Positions 44,276 to 54,277 of a DNA stretch of 64,000 nucleotides are shown piece after piece. The notes below the pieces were generated by a model. The model made no database searches. It had not been told where the DNA came from and saw only the letters and a program-made list of their open reading frames with translations. The stretch is from assembly GCA_963728975.1 (NCBI GenBank), contig CAVSMF010000001.1, positions 1,860,001-1,924,000 of the forward strand. The letters are read 5' to 3'. A program made the position numbers and the translations under genes. Within the stretch, counting starts at the first letter, position 1, and every line of letters starts with the position of its first letter. The DNA comes from DATFCK01 sp963728975 (GTDB taxonomy: Bacteria; Verrucomicrobiota; Verrucomicrobiia; Chthoniobacterales; UBA10450).

Positions 44276-45112
44276 ATGCCACAAACCATGGATTCTCAAA
44301 CCTATCGGCTCGGCTTCATCGGCGCGGGAAAGTTAGCCGGGTCAGTCATTCGAGGACTGGTCGCGGCCGGTTTTTGTCCGCCAACCAGGATTATTGCAAG
44401 CGAACCCAACCAGGAGGTGCGGGACGCGCTCGTCCGCGATACCGGTATTTCGGGAACATCCGATAATGCCGAGGCGGCCAGGCAGGCCGACATTATTTTT
44501 GTTGGAGTAAAGCCGGGTGTTGTTTTGCCGGCGTTGCGCGAACTGGCCCCCGCGATCGCGAAAAAGCTGGTCATATCTCTGGCTGCTGGAGTTCGCATCG
44601 CCAGCATGGAAAAGGTGGCCCCGGCACGCTTTCTTCGCGCCCTGACTAACACGCCGTCCGCCATCGGATGCGCTGCAACCGCTCTGGCCGTCGGCTCACG
44701 TTCCACCAGGGCCGACAGAGAACTGGCCAGGAAACTTTTCGGAGCGATCGGCGTCATGGTTGAAGTGGATGAAAAAGATATCGACGCAGTCACGGCTCTT
44801 TCCGGAAGCGGGCCGGCGTTTGTTTACACCGTGATTGAAGGATTGGCCGAAGGTGGAAAGAAATGCGGTTTGCCGGCGGACGTGGCGTCCATCCTCGCCG
44901 CCCAGACCGTCCTGGGCGCTGCCCGCCTTGCCATCGAGAGCAAACTCACCCCTGAAGAATTGCGCAGAATGGTCGTCACACCCGGGGGCACGACAGCGGC
45001 CGGCCTGGCCCAAATGGAAAAGCGCGGCACGATGGAAGGCTTGGTCGCGGCGGTGGAAGCGGCGGCCCGGCGCAGCCGCGAAATGGCGGCGGAAACTGGT
45101 AGCGGCGATTGA
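44276..45112 (+). CDS. proC: Pyrroline-5-carboxylate reductase
   Basis: 278 residues from the ATG at 44276 (MDSQ at 44288 is an alternative). NAD(P)-binding 'LGFIGAGKLAGSVIRGL', 'GVKPGVVLPALREL', 'SLAAGVRI', then 'DAVTALSGSGPAFVYTVIEGLAEGG' and 'VVTPGGTTAAGL' identify ProC, the last step of proline synthesis. The same frame is open far upstream (to 43235), but that part is antisense to nadA and not proC-like. Confidence 0.96.
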   Translation: MPQTMDSQTYRLGFIGAGKLAGSVIRGLVAAGFCPPTRIIASEPNQEVRDALVRDTGISGTSDNAEAARQADIIFVGVKPGVVLPALRELAPAIAKKLVISLAAGVRIASMEKVAPARFLRALTNTPSAIGCAATALAVGSRSTRADRELARKLFGAIGVMVEVDEKDIDAVTALSGSGPAFVYTVIEGLAEGGKKCGLPADVASILAAQTVLGAARLAIESKLTPEELRRMVVTPGGTTAAGLAQMEKRGTMEGLVAAVEAAARRSREMAAETGSGD

Positions 45113-45173
45113 CCGCAATCGCCATTCCTGAGGACCGCACCCGCCCTGGCGGTTCGGGTGAACCGCCGCTACC
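45098..45173. repeat. Inverted repeat GGTAGCGGCG...CGCCGCTACC
   Basis: A 76-bp palindromic region with ends GGTAGCGGCG and CGCCGCTACC and inner arms, spanning the stop codons of convergent proC and aroE. Its left part (GTAGCGGCGATTGACC) recurs at 48786. It may serve as a two-way terminator. Confidence 0.5.
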
Positions 45174-46101
45174 TGAGGCTTTCACGCATCGCTTCCAGTG
45201 GCGCTTCGCGGTCGAACCAGATCTCAAACGCGAGAGCGCCCTGATGCAACAGCATCGACAATCCGCCGGCCGCGCGCGCCCCCGCTTCAATCGCGGCGCT
45301 GCTCAATCGGGTGTGGCCCTCGGCCGAGTAATTGGCATCGAACACCATCAAGTGTGGAGCAAGCAGACGGGAGGAAATCGGAGATGGATCACGACGATTT
45401 GATCCCTGGGGAGTGGCGTTGACGATCAAATCGGTGTTGCCAATCTGCGCTGCAATAGCCCGCTCCTCCAAAGCGATGGCCTGGAGTCGCGCGACCGGTC
45501 CGAACACTTTCGGTTCGACAAAATAACCGCGCAGACTTGCCACCAGCTGTTTTGCTTTTTCGACATCGCGGTTAACGATAACGAGCCGCTCGCATTTCTC
45601 CCGGGCGCATTGCCAGGCAATGCCCCGGGCCGCGCCTCCCGCTCCCAGGATCATGACCCGGAGATCTCGCAGATCGACTGAGAACTCCTCTCGAATCGCT
45701 CGTGAAAAACCTTTGCCATCGGTGTTGAACCCGAGGAATCTGCCATTCTCGATCTTGATCGTGTTTACCGCCCCGGCTTCCCGGGCAACGGCGTCGATCT
45801 CGTCCACCAGTTCGACCGCTGCGACCTTGTGCGGCACGGTCAAATTAAAGCCGACGAATTCGAGCGAACGCATGGCGGCGAAGGTTTCTCGCAATTGTGC
45901 GGACGAAATTTCGAACCGGGTATATTGCATGGCGATCTGGCAATGGTTGAGCGCGGCGCATTGAATTTGCGGGGAAAGCGAATGTTTGACCGGATCGCCC
46001 ACGACCCCAAGACGAATTGGCGGACGAAGATCGCGCGTGACTTCGCTCCAATTTTGCAGGTCGGCCAGGGTATAAATTTCGTTGGCGGCTTTCTTTTTCA
46101 T
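45169..46101 (-). CDS. aroE: Shikimate dehydrogenase
   Basis: 310 residues. 'LGVVGDPVKHSLSPQIQCAALN' substrate site, catalytic Lys in 'NLTVPHK', 'GFNTDGKGF', the NADP loop 'ILGAGGAARGIAW', 'IVNATPQG' and the C-terminal 'GGLSMLLHQGALAFEIW'. It reduces 3-dehydroshikimate with NADPH in aromatic amino-acid synthesis. The N-terminus has about 25 extra residues compared with E. coli AroE, so the start could be a little downstream. It is convergent with proC across the palindromic repeat. Confidence 0.95.
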   Translation of the reverse strand: MKKKAANEIYTLADLQNWSEVTRDLRPPIRLGVVGDPVKHSLSPQIQCAALNHCQIAMQYTRFEISSAQLRETFAAMRSLEFVGFNLTVPHKVAAVELVDEIDAVAREAGAVNTIKIENGRFLGFNTDGKGFSRAIREEFSVDLRDLRVMILGAGGAARGIAWQCAREKCERLVIVNRDVEKAKQLVASLRGYFVEPKVFGPVARLQAIALEERAIAAQIGNTDLIVNATPQGSNRRDPSPISSRLLAPHLMVFDANYSAEGHTRLSSAAIEAGARAAGGLSMLLHQGALAFEIWFDREAPLEAMRESLR

Positions 46102-46173
46102 CTGAAAGCTTTCGTCCTGTATTTCATGTCATCCCGCTGCCGGGGTCGCGACCGGGCGGAGGGCTCCATTTGT

Positions 46174-46278
46174 GTCATCTCGAACGCAGTGAGAGATCCA
46201 GCCGATGCCGATTGATCACGCAGTGGTTAGGAAAGCTTTACCTGATGCTGCGGGATCCCTCGCTTCGCTTGGGATGAC
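46174..46278. repeat. GTCAT...ATGAC dispersed palindromic repeat
   Basis: A unit from GTCATCTCGAACGCAGTGAG to TTGGGATGAC, in the 292-bp gap between aroE and gltX. A second partial GTCAT arm begins at 46128. Confidence 0.5.
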
Positions 46279-46393
46279 ACTTGTTTGTTTCGAACCCGTC
46301 TGGCTGTTGAAAAGCATTGATTTGCAAACTGCCGCGGACGCCGCTCCTGGTGACAGACCCCAACTTCAATTCGGTTCCCTCCGGCTTCAACGC

Positions 46394-47726
46394 TCATTCC
46401 GCCTCAAGTTGCGCGAGCATGCGATCGAACCGCTTTAGCACCCTCTCTTTTCCCATCACTTCGAGCATGTGATACAAACTCGGACCAACCGACCGTCCGC
46501 TCACTGCCACCCGAGCCGGATGAACGAGGTCGCCGGTTTTGCACCCGAGTTTTTGAGCGAGATTTTTCAGGCGCGATTCGAGCGTCTCCACTTTCCAGTC
46601 GTCGATCCCGGCAAAGTCGCCCCGAAGGGCGCCCAGGCGGGCCGCGGCCTCGGGTTTTGCGAAGACCTTCTTCATGGCCGCGGGATCGAACTGATATTCT
46701 TCGGTAAAGAAATAGGAGGTCCAATCCGGCACATCCCGGAACAGTTTGATTTTTTCTTTTACGATCGCGAGCACGGCGCCCAGGTAGTTCTCATTTGAAA
46801 TGTCGATCCCGGCTTTTTCCAGGAAAGGACGAGCCAGTTCGGTGAAGCGAGCCAGCGACATTTGGGCGACGTACTGCCCGTTGAGCCAAAAACATTTGTC
46901 GAGGTCAAAGGCGGCATTGCGCCGGTTGATCTTTTCCAGCTCGAACAGCCGTATGACTTCGTCAATGTCGATCTTTTCGCGGTTATCCTTGGGAGACCAG
47001 CCGAGCAAACAAAGATAATTGCGCACGGCCTCCGGGGCGTAGCCCTGCTCGATGTAGCTGGCGACGCGCGCGCCCTCGTCCCGTTTGCTCATCTTCGACC
47101 CATCCCGATTCAAGATCAGAGGGATGTGGGCGAACCGGGGCGGATCCACTCCCAGAGTCCGATAGAGTTCGATATGTTTGGGCGTGTTCGACAAATGGTC
47201 TTCGCCGCGAATCACATGCGAAATCTTCATTTCAATATCGTCGACCACGTTAACGAAGTGAAAAATCCACGAGCCATCCGGCCGCCGCACCGTCATGTCC
47301 GGGTGCGTCCCCGGATTGGTCAGATCAAAATCGATTTGGCCGCAGACCAAATCGTCCACCATCACGTGTTCGCGCGGAGAACGAAATCGCAAGGCGCCCT
47401 GGTCTTCGAAGATGTGCCCAGCGTCCTGTAGTTTTTTCAGGTAGCGCTCATAAATTTCGGTCCGCTGGCTCTGGAAATAGGGGCCGAAATTTCCGCCCAC
47501 CTCAGGCCCCTCGTTCCAGTCCAGTTCGAGCCATTCCAGCCCTTCATAAATGGCGGCCGCCGCTTCCTCGGTGTTGCGCGCTTTGTCGGTATCCTCGATC
47601 CGCAAAATGAGCTTCCCGTCGTTGATGCCGGGAAAACAGCCAGTTAAAAAGAGCTGTTCGCGCCCCGCCGATGTGCAAATAGCCGGTCGGCGACGGAGCA
47701 AAGCGAACGCGAACTTCGGGATTCAT
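46394..47726 (-). CDS. gltX: Glutamyl-tRNA synthetase, one frame break near the N-terminus
   Basis: The start at 47726 gives 'VRVRFAPSPTGYLHIGGARTALFNWLF', the class I HIGH-type region of GluRS. Near 47630-47645 the frame shifts by one base, and the rest ('GKLILRIEDTDKARNTEEAAAAIYEGLEWL' through KMSKR-type 'GSKMSKRDEGARV' and the anticodon-binding domain) continues to 46394. Read without correction, the protein would begin at 47701 in the second frame and lose the HIGH motif. GluRS is essential and the break is a single base, so a sequence error is the simplest explanation. Confidence 0.93.
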
Positions 47727-47807
47727 CAGACAATGGAGTAATCGAGTGGTGGAGTAATGGAGTAATGCATTTGTTTTATCGCTTCGCCAGTTCCTTGTTC
47801 CATGAGC

Positions 47808-48761
47808 TCACTCCAGGAAAAGTTTGCCGGCCCGGCGGCGAACGTGCCGGTTTCGCGGCAAATTAGTCCGGGCAACGCGGCTCTTTATATTGAGCAGGGC
47901 GCGCACGCGTTCAATAAGCTCGAAGCCAATGTCGGAAACACCAGCCCGCTGCAACCATCGCCGGAGGAGCCGGCGTTGCAGCGCCGGTGGCATTTTACCC
48001 AGCTGGGCGACCTTTAAAACACCGGTTTCATAAAGTTTTTCGGGGACCAAACGATCGAAAAAGCTCTCTTCTTCCACCGCAATGGCCGCAGTCCGCCAGA
48101 GATTCCGGCGAATATCGCGCCCGAACATTTTCTCCAGGTAAGGAATGAGCCTCCGGCGCACCCGGTTGCGCAACGGAATCAGATCTGCGTTCGAGAGGTC
48201 TTCACGAAATTGGAGATGATGGACCCGAATGTATTTGTCGATTTCACCGCGCCAGACCCGGAGCAATGGCCGAACGATTGTCAGGTTGACCTTTTCCACC
48301 CGCCGCTCCGAGATCTCCCGCATTCCAGCCAGACCGGCGAGTCCGCTGCCGCGAAAAAGATTCAGCAACAGAGTCTCGACCAGATCGTCCGCGTGATGGC
48401 CGAGGAAAATCAGGCGGGCCCGGCGCTTCCTGGCTGTGGCGGCGAAAAAAGAGTAGCGCACACTCCGGGCTGCCGTTTCGATTGACATCTTGTTTCTGGT
48501 GGCGAACGCCCGGACGTCGACTGACCCAAGCGCGAATTCGAGATTGTATCGAGCGGCAAGCTTCTCCACGAACCGGGCATCCGCCAGGCTGGATCGGCCG
48601 CGCAGCCGATGGTTCAGATGGCAGACGATTAATTTCTTAAATTCATTCCGCACCAGCCAGTGGAGCAAGGTGACGGAATCGCGGCCGCCGGAAACGCCAA
48701 CCAGATAACGATGGTTGGGCGAGAACTGGGAGAGGTTTTCTTGGGGCGGTGGGATCGGCAT
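47808..48761 (-). CDS. tilS: tRNA(Ile)-lysidine synthase (short form)
   Basis: 317 residues. The PP-loop ATP site 'SGGRDSV' at 24-29, 'CHLNHRLRGRSSLADARFVEKLA', 'IETAARSVRYSFF' and 'LGHHADDLVETLLLNLFRGSGLAGLAGM' are diagnostic. It converts C34 of the CAU-anticodon tRNA-Ile to lysidine. The C-terminal domain of the E. coli enzyme is missing, as in many short TilS forms. It is downstream of gltX's start on the same strand, 81 bp away. Confidence 0.93.
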   Translation of the reverse strand: MPIPPPQENLSQFSPNHRYLVGVSGGRDSVTLLHWLVRNEFKKLIVCHLNHRLRGRSSLADARFVEKLAARYNLEFALGSVDVRAFATRNKMSIETAARSVRYSFFAATARKRRARLIFLGHHADDLVETLLLNLFRGSGLAGLAGMREISERRVEKVNLTIVRPLLRVWRGEIDKYIRVHHLQFREDLSNADLIPLRNRVRRRLIPYLEKMFGRDIRRNLWRTAAIAVEEESFFDRLVPEKLYETGVLKVAQLGKMPPALQRRLLRRWLQRAGVSDIGFELIERVRALLNIKSRVARTNLPRNRHVRRRAGKLFLE

Positions 48762-48785
48762 GGGCGGGGTAGCTTGGGGGGAAGG

Positions 48786-48836
48786 TAGCGGCGATTGACC
48801 TCAATCGCCATTCAGGTAGGGGCGCATCTCCGAGGC
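48786..48836. repeat. GTAGCGGCGATTGACC repeat with palindrome
   Basis: GGTAGCGGCGATTGACC followed by TCAATCGCCATTC, and then GGGGCGCATCTCCGAGGCGCCC, a second hairpin. The first part matches 45098 and the second is related to the 21049 tandem unit. Confidence 0.5.
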
Positions 48837-48865
48837 GCCCTGTGGGGGCCAAAAACGGGGTGGCC

Positions 48866-48894
48866 TTGACAATGAATGAACGTTCATTCATCTT
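48866..48894 (+). promoter_or_regulatory. Autoregulated promoter with TetR operator
   Basis: A consensus-like -35 (TTGACA, 48866-48871) is followed by a perfect 20-bp palindrome, ATGAATGAAC/GTTCATTCAT (48872-48891), and a weak -10 near 48889. The operator sits in the promoter spacer, 11 nt before the TetR start codon, the standard place for self-repression. Confidence 0.8.
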
Positions 48895-48902
48895 GTTCCC
48901 TT

Positions 48903-49532
48903 ATGTCTCTTACCCAAGTCGAACCTCCCACGGATCGTCCTTCCCAGATCCTCGATGCCGCCCTCGTCTGTTTCGCCAAACGCGGTTTTCATCAAACCAG
49001 TATGCACGATATCAGCGCCGAAGCCGGGATCAGCGTCGGCCTCATCTATCGCTATTTCGAAAATAAAGAGGCCGTCATCTCCGCCATGGCCGACCGCCAC
49101 AAAAAGGAAATCCAGGAAATGCTGGAGCGCGCCCGGCAGGCCCCGACTTTGCTAGAATCGCTCGAAATCTTGTTCACCGCCCATTGTTGCGAAAATGAAC
49201 CGCGCCTCCTTTCCGCGTTCGTGGTCGATCTTTACGCGGAAGCGGCCCGCAATTCGCAGATCGCGGATTTGGTCCGGGATGTTCTTCAGACCGCGATGGA
49301 TGGGGTTACGGAATTGATCGCCCGCGCTCCGGAAGGCCAGACCGCAAGCCGGGGCCTGGCTCCGAGAGAGCTGGCCGAGCTGATATTTGCGGTCGCGCGA
49401 GGAATGTTGATGCTTGATATTTTGCAGCCGCAGGAAACAACTGCGGCGGAGCGGCGGGCGTTACAACGGGGAGTGACGCGGCGATTGTGGCAATTGTTGT
49501 TCAAATCGGAGGACGAACCCGCTTATGCATGA
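48903..49532 (+). CDS. TetR/AcrR-family repressor of the RND efflux operon
   Basis: 209 residues from the ATG at 48903; an upstream in-frame start at 48876 would lie inside the operator. Helix-turn-helix 'TSMHDISAEAGISVGLIYRYFENKEAVISAM' at about 33-63; the C-terminal ligand-binding half is helical. It overlaps the membrane-fusion gene by 8 nt, so regulator and pump form one operon. Expected behaviour: it represses the operon from the 48872 palindrome until a drug or metabolite binds. Confidence 0.92.
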   Translation: MSLTQVEPPTDRPSQILDAALVCFAKRGFHQTSMHDISAEAGISVGLIYRYFENKEAVISAMADRHKKEIQEMLERARQAPTLLESLEILFTAHCCENEPRLLSAFVVDLYAEAARNSQIADLVRDVLQTAMDGVTELIARAPEGQTASRGLAPRELAELIFAVARGMLMLDILQPQETTAAERRALQRGVTRRLWQLLFKSEDEPAYA

Positions 49533-50691
49533 CGTGGCTAAACCGGTCGCAACTTCAATGAAGTCGAGAGGCAAGTCTTTGGCCCTGGCAATTGTTGGCT
49601 TGGTGGCGCTGGTTCTTGTGCTTGCCGGTATCAAAGCGCTGCAAATTGGGAAAATGATGAGCATGCCCAAGACGCTGCCGCCGACGACTGTCACCAGCGC
49701 AACAGTTAAGGAAGAAGATTGGGCTCCTGTCCTCTCGTCAGTGGCCTCGATTTCGCCCGTGCAGGGCGCGATCGTATCGACCGAGCTGGGTGGCGTCGTA
49801 ACTGAGATCAATTTTCAAAATGGAGCCATCGCCAAAAAAGGAGAGATCTTGATGAAGTTGGATGCTTCCTCGGAGGAAGCACAGCTGCATAGCGCCGAGG
49901 CGGATTTAGAGTTGGCTCGCGCCAATCTGCAAAGGAGCCGTGATCTGGCAGTTCACAAAGTGATTTCGAAGGCGGAATTAGATTCGGCCGAATCGGCCTT
50001 CAGGCAAAAGCAGGGAACGGTCGATAACATGCGCTCGTTCATTGGCAAAAAGGAAGTTCGCGCGCCTTTCGACGGCCAGCTTGGGATTCGCCAGGTGAAC
50101 ATAGGCCAGACGATTAACGCGGGTCAGGAGGTGGTCGCATTGACCGCGCTCGACCCGGTCTATGTCGATTTTGCAGTGCCACAGCAGGAGCTTCAGAAGC
50201 TCTCGACCGGACTTGAGGTTCAGGTGCACACCGATGCTGTGCCCGGCCGTGAATTTAAGGGTAAACTTACGGCGATAAATTCCATGGTCGATCCGGTGAC
50301 TCGGAATGTGTCGTTGCAAGCCACCCTTGATAATCCGGATCACGTGCTGCGACCGGGGATGTTTGCCAAAGTCGACGTGACGTTGCCGGAAAAAAACAAG
50401 ACGCTGGTGATCCCGGGCAGCGCGGTCTCCTATGCGCCCTACGGCGATTCCGTTTTCGTGATTGAGAAAGAGAAGGATGCAAAAACCGGCAAGGAAACGC
50501 AGGCGATTCGCCAACAATTTGTGCGGGTGGGCGAGGCGCGGGGGGACTACGTCTCCATCACCCGGGGGTTGAAGCGCGGCCAGATCGTGGTTAGCACGGG
50601 TGTTTTCAAGCTTCGCAACGGCATGGCGGTAGTGGTCGATAATACGCTTGCGCCAAAACCGAAGCTCAATCCCAAGCCGGCCGACACCTGA
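49525..50691 (+). CDS. RND efflux periplasmic adaptor (membrane-fusion protein)
   Basis: 388 residues. An N-terminal membrane anchor ('SLALAIVGLVALVLVLAGI'), a split lipoyl domain ('VQGAIVSTELGGVVTEINFQNGAIAKKGEILMKLD' and 'VRAPFDGQLGIRQVNIGQTINAGQ'), an alpha-hairpin (about 115-165) and a beta-barrel with 'NSMVDPVTRNVSLQATLDNPDHVLRPGMFAKVDV'. It links the inner-membrane pump to an outer-membrane channel; no channel gene is visible in this operon. It lies between the tetR and pump genes. Confidence 0.95.
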   Translation: MHDVAKPVATSMKSRGKSLALAIVGLVALVLVLAGIKALQIGKMMSMPKTLPPTTVTSATVKEEDWAPVLSSVASISPVQGAIVSTELGGVVTEINFQNGAIAKKGEILMKLDASSEEAQLHSAEADLELARANLQRSRDLAVHKVISKAELDSAESAFRQKQGTVDNMRSFIGKKEVRAPFDGQLGIRQVNIGQTINAGQEVVALTALDPVYVDFAVPQQELQKLSTGLEVQVHTDAVPGREFKGKLTAINSMVDPVTRNVSLQATLDNPDHVLRPGMFAKVDVTLPEKNKTLVIPGSAVSYAPYGDSVFVIEKEKDAKTGKETQAIRQQFVRVGEARGDYVSITRGLKRGQIVVSTGVFKLRNGMAVVVDNTLAPKPKLNPKPADT

Positions 50692-50737
50692 TGAATAAAA
50701 GGGCGAGGAAGCGGTTGCCGCGCTCCCCCGAATCCAG

Positions 50738-53700
50738 ATGAAATCGTTTACCGATCTTTTCATTAAACGCCCGGTGCTGGCGATGGTGGTCAGCTTTGTC
50801 ATTCTCATTGCCGGACTTCAGGCGATGAGGACGCTAAATGTTCGGCAATATCCGCGCAGCGACATCGCCTCCATCACCATCACCACGGTTTATGTCGGGG
50901 CCGATGCCGAGCTCGTCCGTGGGTTCATCACCACCCCGCTGGAGCGCGCGATCGCGGCGGCCGACGGCATCGATTACATCCAATCCCAAAGCACGCAGGG
51001 TCAGTCTTTGATCACCGCTCGGCTAAAGCTGAACTATGACGCGAACAAAGCCCTCTCCGACATCAGTTCGAGGGTCGATGCGATCCGCCGCGACCTGCCG
51101 CCAGAAGCAGAAATTCCGGTGATTGCGATTCAGGCGGCCGATTCGCAATTCGCCTCGGCCTATCTGAGTTTTACCTCGAACATTCTTCAGCCTAACGAGG
51201 TCACGGATTATCTGGTTCGCCTGGTCCAACCGCGACTGACTGCGGTCGGCGGCGTGCAAAAGGCGGATATTTTGGGCGGCCGGACATTCGCCATGCGGAT
51301 CTGGATGAAGCCGGAGCGCATGGCGGCGCTGAACATCAGTCCGGCCGACGTCCGGAACGCGCTTTCCCGGAATAATTACCTGGCTGCCGTTGGAAGCACC
51401 AAAGGTTCGCTTCTTCAGGTGAACCTGACCGCGAATACGGATTTGCACACCGCCGACCAGTTTAAACAACTCGTGGTGCGGCAGGACAAAGGGACGCTGG
51501 TCAGGCTGGGCGACATCGCCGATGTGGTTCTCGGCGCGGAAGACTACAACACCGAAGTGCGCTTCTCCGGTCAGAAGGCCGTCTTCATGGGAATCTGGGT
51601 GCTTCCGAATGCGAACTCGGTCGACGTGATCAAGCGAGTGCGGGTGGAACTGGAGCAGATCAAAAAGGAACTGCCCAGCGGTATGAAAGCCGAGATGGCT
51701 TACGACGCCACCGCTTACATCAACGACGCCATTCACGAAGTCGTAAAAACTTTGATCGACACCCTGCTGATCGTGATGGTGGTGATCTTCCTGTTCCTTG
51801 GCTCGTTCCGGTCCGTGATTGTGCCGATTGTGGCGATTCCCATTTCTCTGATTGGCGCGCTCTTCTTGATGCAGTTGTTCGGCTTCACCCTGAACCTGCT
51901 TACCTTGCTGGCCATCGTGCTTTCGGTCGGGTTGGTGGTCGATGACGCAATCGTCGTTGTCGAAAATGTCGAACGCCACATGCGCGATGGCATGTCGCGG
52001 ATCAACGCTGCGCTGGTGGGCGCGCGCGAGTTAATCGGCCCCATCATCGCCATGACGATAACCCTGGCCGCTGTTTATACGCCGATCGCGCTCCAAGGCG
52101 GGTTAACCGGGACGCTTTTCCGCGAGTTCGCTCTTACCCTGGCCGGCGCGGTTTTTATCTCCGGTGTGGTGGCCCTGGTTCTTTCGCCAATGATGTCGGC
52201 TCATCTATTGCGGTCCGAGCATGTCGATCGTGGTTTCAGTGGATGGGTTAATCGGACGTTCGATCGTTTTCGGGACTGGTACGGGAATCATCTCGACCGA
52301 ACGCTCCAGGCGCGCCCTGCCGTTTACACGGTCTGGATCGGATTGTCTCTGTTGGGCGGGTTGTTTTGGTACATGTCGCCGAATGAACTCGCCCCGAAAG
52401 AAGATCAGGGAGTCATTTTTGGGATTATGACCGCGCCCGCCAACGCCACCATCGACGACACGATTCGTTATGCGGACGCCGCGGGAAAGGTCTTTAAGGA
52501 CATACCGGATACGCGGTTTACCTTCCAAATCACAAATCCGAGCGGCGGCTTTGGCGGAATGGTCTTGAAGCCGTGGGGGACGCGCAAGACGCCGACCAAG
52601 GATTATTTGCCCATCGTCCAGCAAAAACTCGCCGCCATTCCCGGAATCCAAATGTTCCCGATCATGCCGGAGGCTCTTCCAGGTTCGGATAATTTTCCGG
52701 TCAGCTTCGTAATCGCTTCCACTGCCAGCCAGGAACGTATTCTGGAGTTTGCCAGGCAAATTTTCCTGAAAGCGATGCAGGCCCATGTCTTTCAATTCGG
52801 CGACATCGATACCAAAATCGACCAGCCCCAGGCCCAAATCGTTTTCGATCACGACAAGGTGTCGGCCATGGGTCTCGACATGCAACAGGTCGGCGCGGAT
52901 CTTTCCGCCAGCATCGGCGGTAATTTTGTTAATCGCTTCAACATGGAGGGCCTCAGTTACAAGGTCATTCCCCAAATCAAACGGGTGGATCGCTTGAATC
53001 CGGAACAACTAAAAAATATTTACGTGACCGGTCCGAGCAATCGCCTGGTGCCGCTCAGCACCGTGGCCACCATCCAGCATGGAACCGTCGCTCGCTCTCT
53101 CAATCGCATGCAACAATTGAATGCGGTCACGATTAGCGGAGTGCCGGCCGGCTCGGTGGATACCGCGCTAAAATTCCTCGAAAACGAGGCCCACAAAGTT
53201 CTGCCGGCCGGTTATGTCGTCGATTATACCGGCGGCTCGCGCCAACTGAGGATCGAAGGAAGCAAGTTTCTCGGCGTGTTCCTGCTCGCCGTTCTCCTCA
53301 TTTTTCTAGTTTTGGCCGCGCAATTTAACAGTTTTCGCGATCCTCTGATTATTTTGCTCGGGTCGGTCCCGCTGGCGATGTTCGGGGCGCTTCTTTTTAC
53401 CTTTTTGAAGATGCCGTTCGGAACATTTTTCACCGATGGCTGGACTACCATCCTCAACATCTACTCGAAGGTCGGGTTGGTCACTTTGGTCGGACTGGTT
53501 TCAAAAAATGGGATCTTGATCGTGCAGTTTGCCAATCGAATTAGCAACGCCAGGGACAGACCAAGCTCGACGCGGTCGCCCAGGCCGCCCGGATCCGGTT
53601 GCGTCCGATCATGATGACCAGCGTCGCCACCGTGGCCGGTCACTTTCCGCTCACTCTGGTCAGCGGGCGCGGGAGCGGCCGCGCGAAATTCCATCGGTCT

Positions 53701-53896
53701 GGTCCTGGTTGGCGGCATGACCATCGGGACGATTTTCACGCTGTTCATTGTGCCGTCGCTCTACATGCTGATTGCCAGGGAGCACCACGAGAAAGCGCTG
53801 GCCGAAACGGAGGAAGAAGCCGGCGAACATGGCGATCTGGTGCCTGAGTTTGCGCCGGCGGCATCGCCCGGCGGCAACGGTTGGAAAAATCGTTAG
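50738..53896 (+). CDS. RND multidrug efflux pump (AcrB-like), two compensating frame breaks
   Basis: About 1,053 residues, full length for HAE1 pumps. 'FTDLFIKRPVLAMVVSFVILIAGLQAMRTLNVRQYPRSD', TM4 'VVDDAIVVVENVERHM' with the proton-relay Asp pair, and porter and docking domains are all visible. Near 53550 the frame slips and 'QGQTKLDAVAQAARIRLRPIMMTSVATVAGHFPLTLVSG' is read one frame away. Near 53670 it slips back to the original frame ('GLVLVGGMTIGTIFTLFIVPSLYMLI') and ends at 53896. Read literally it stops at 53614. The two breaks cancel, suggesting consensus errors. Substrate unknown. Confidence 0.92.
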
Positions 53897-54277
53897 GGCG
53901 GCTCCGGCGTCCTGCCAATAAGTTTGTATTCGCACAACCCTCCGGCTGCTGACGAGCAGACCAGGCGACGAGTAGCTAACCGCGATTTCCTTATCGCGCC
54001 CGAGTCCCGGGCCCGGTCGAGATAGCTCTGCCGAATGCGCGTTTACGCCGCAACGTGGGCAAGGCGAATTCGAGCTGGTGCGGTTTGAGCGAGATCCTGC
54101 GCCCGGTTTGTCGCCGGGGAAAATCCCTGGCCAGGCCAAGCCGGAATTCTCTCAGTTTCAAGGTAATGTTCATATGAACATGATAGCCCTCTTTGTTCCC
54201 ACGTCCACGTAATCTTTTCGCCCGCCCGGGCGCTCGAGGATGCCTCAAATGATGTCACGCCCAGCCCGCCGGTTCGT
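53897..54277. other. 381-bp gap with no recognised gene
   Basis: Between the pump and the hybrid kinase. Frames here lack family signatures. It probably contains the pump terminator region and the kinase promoter, but I cannot point to either. Confidence 0.35.
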
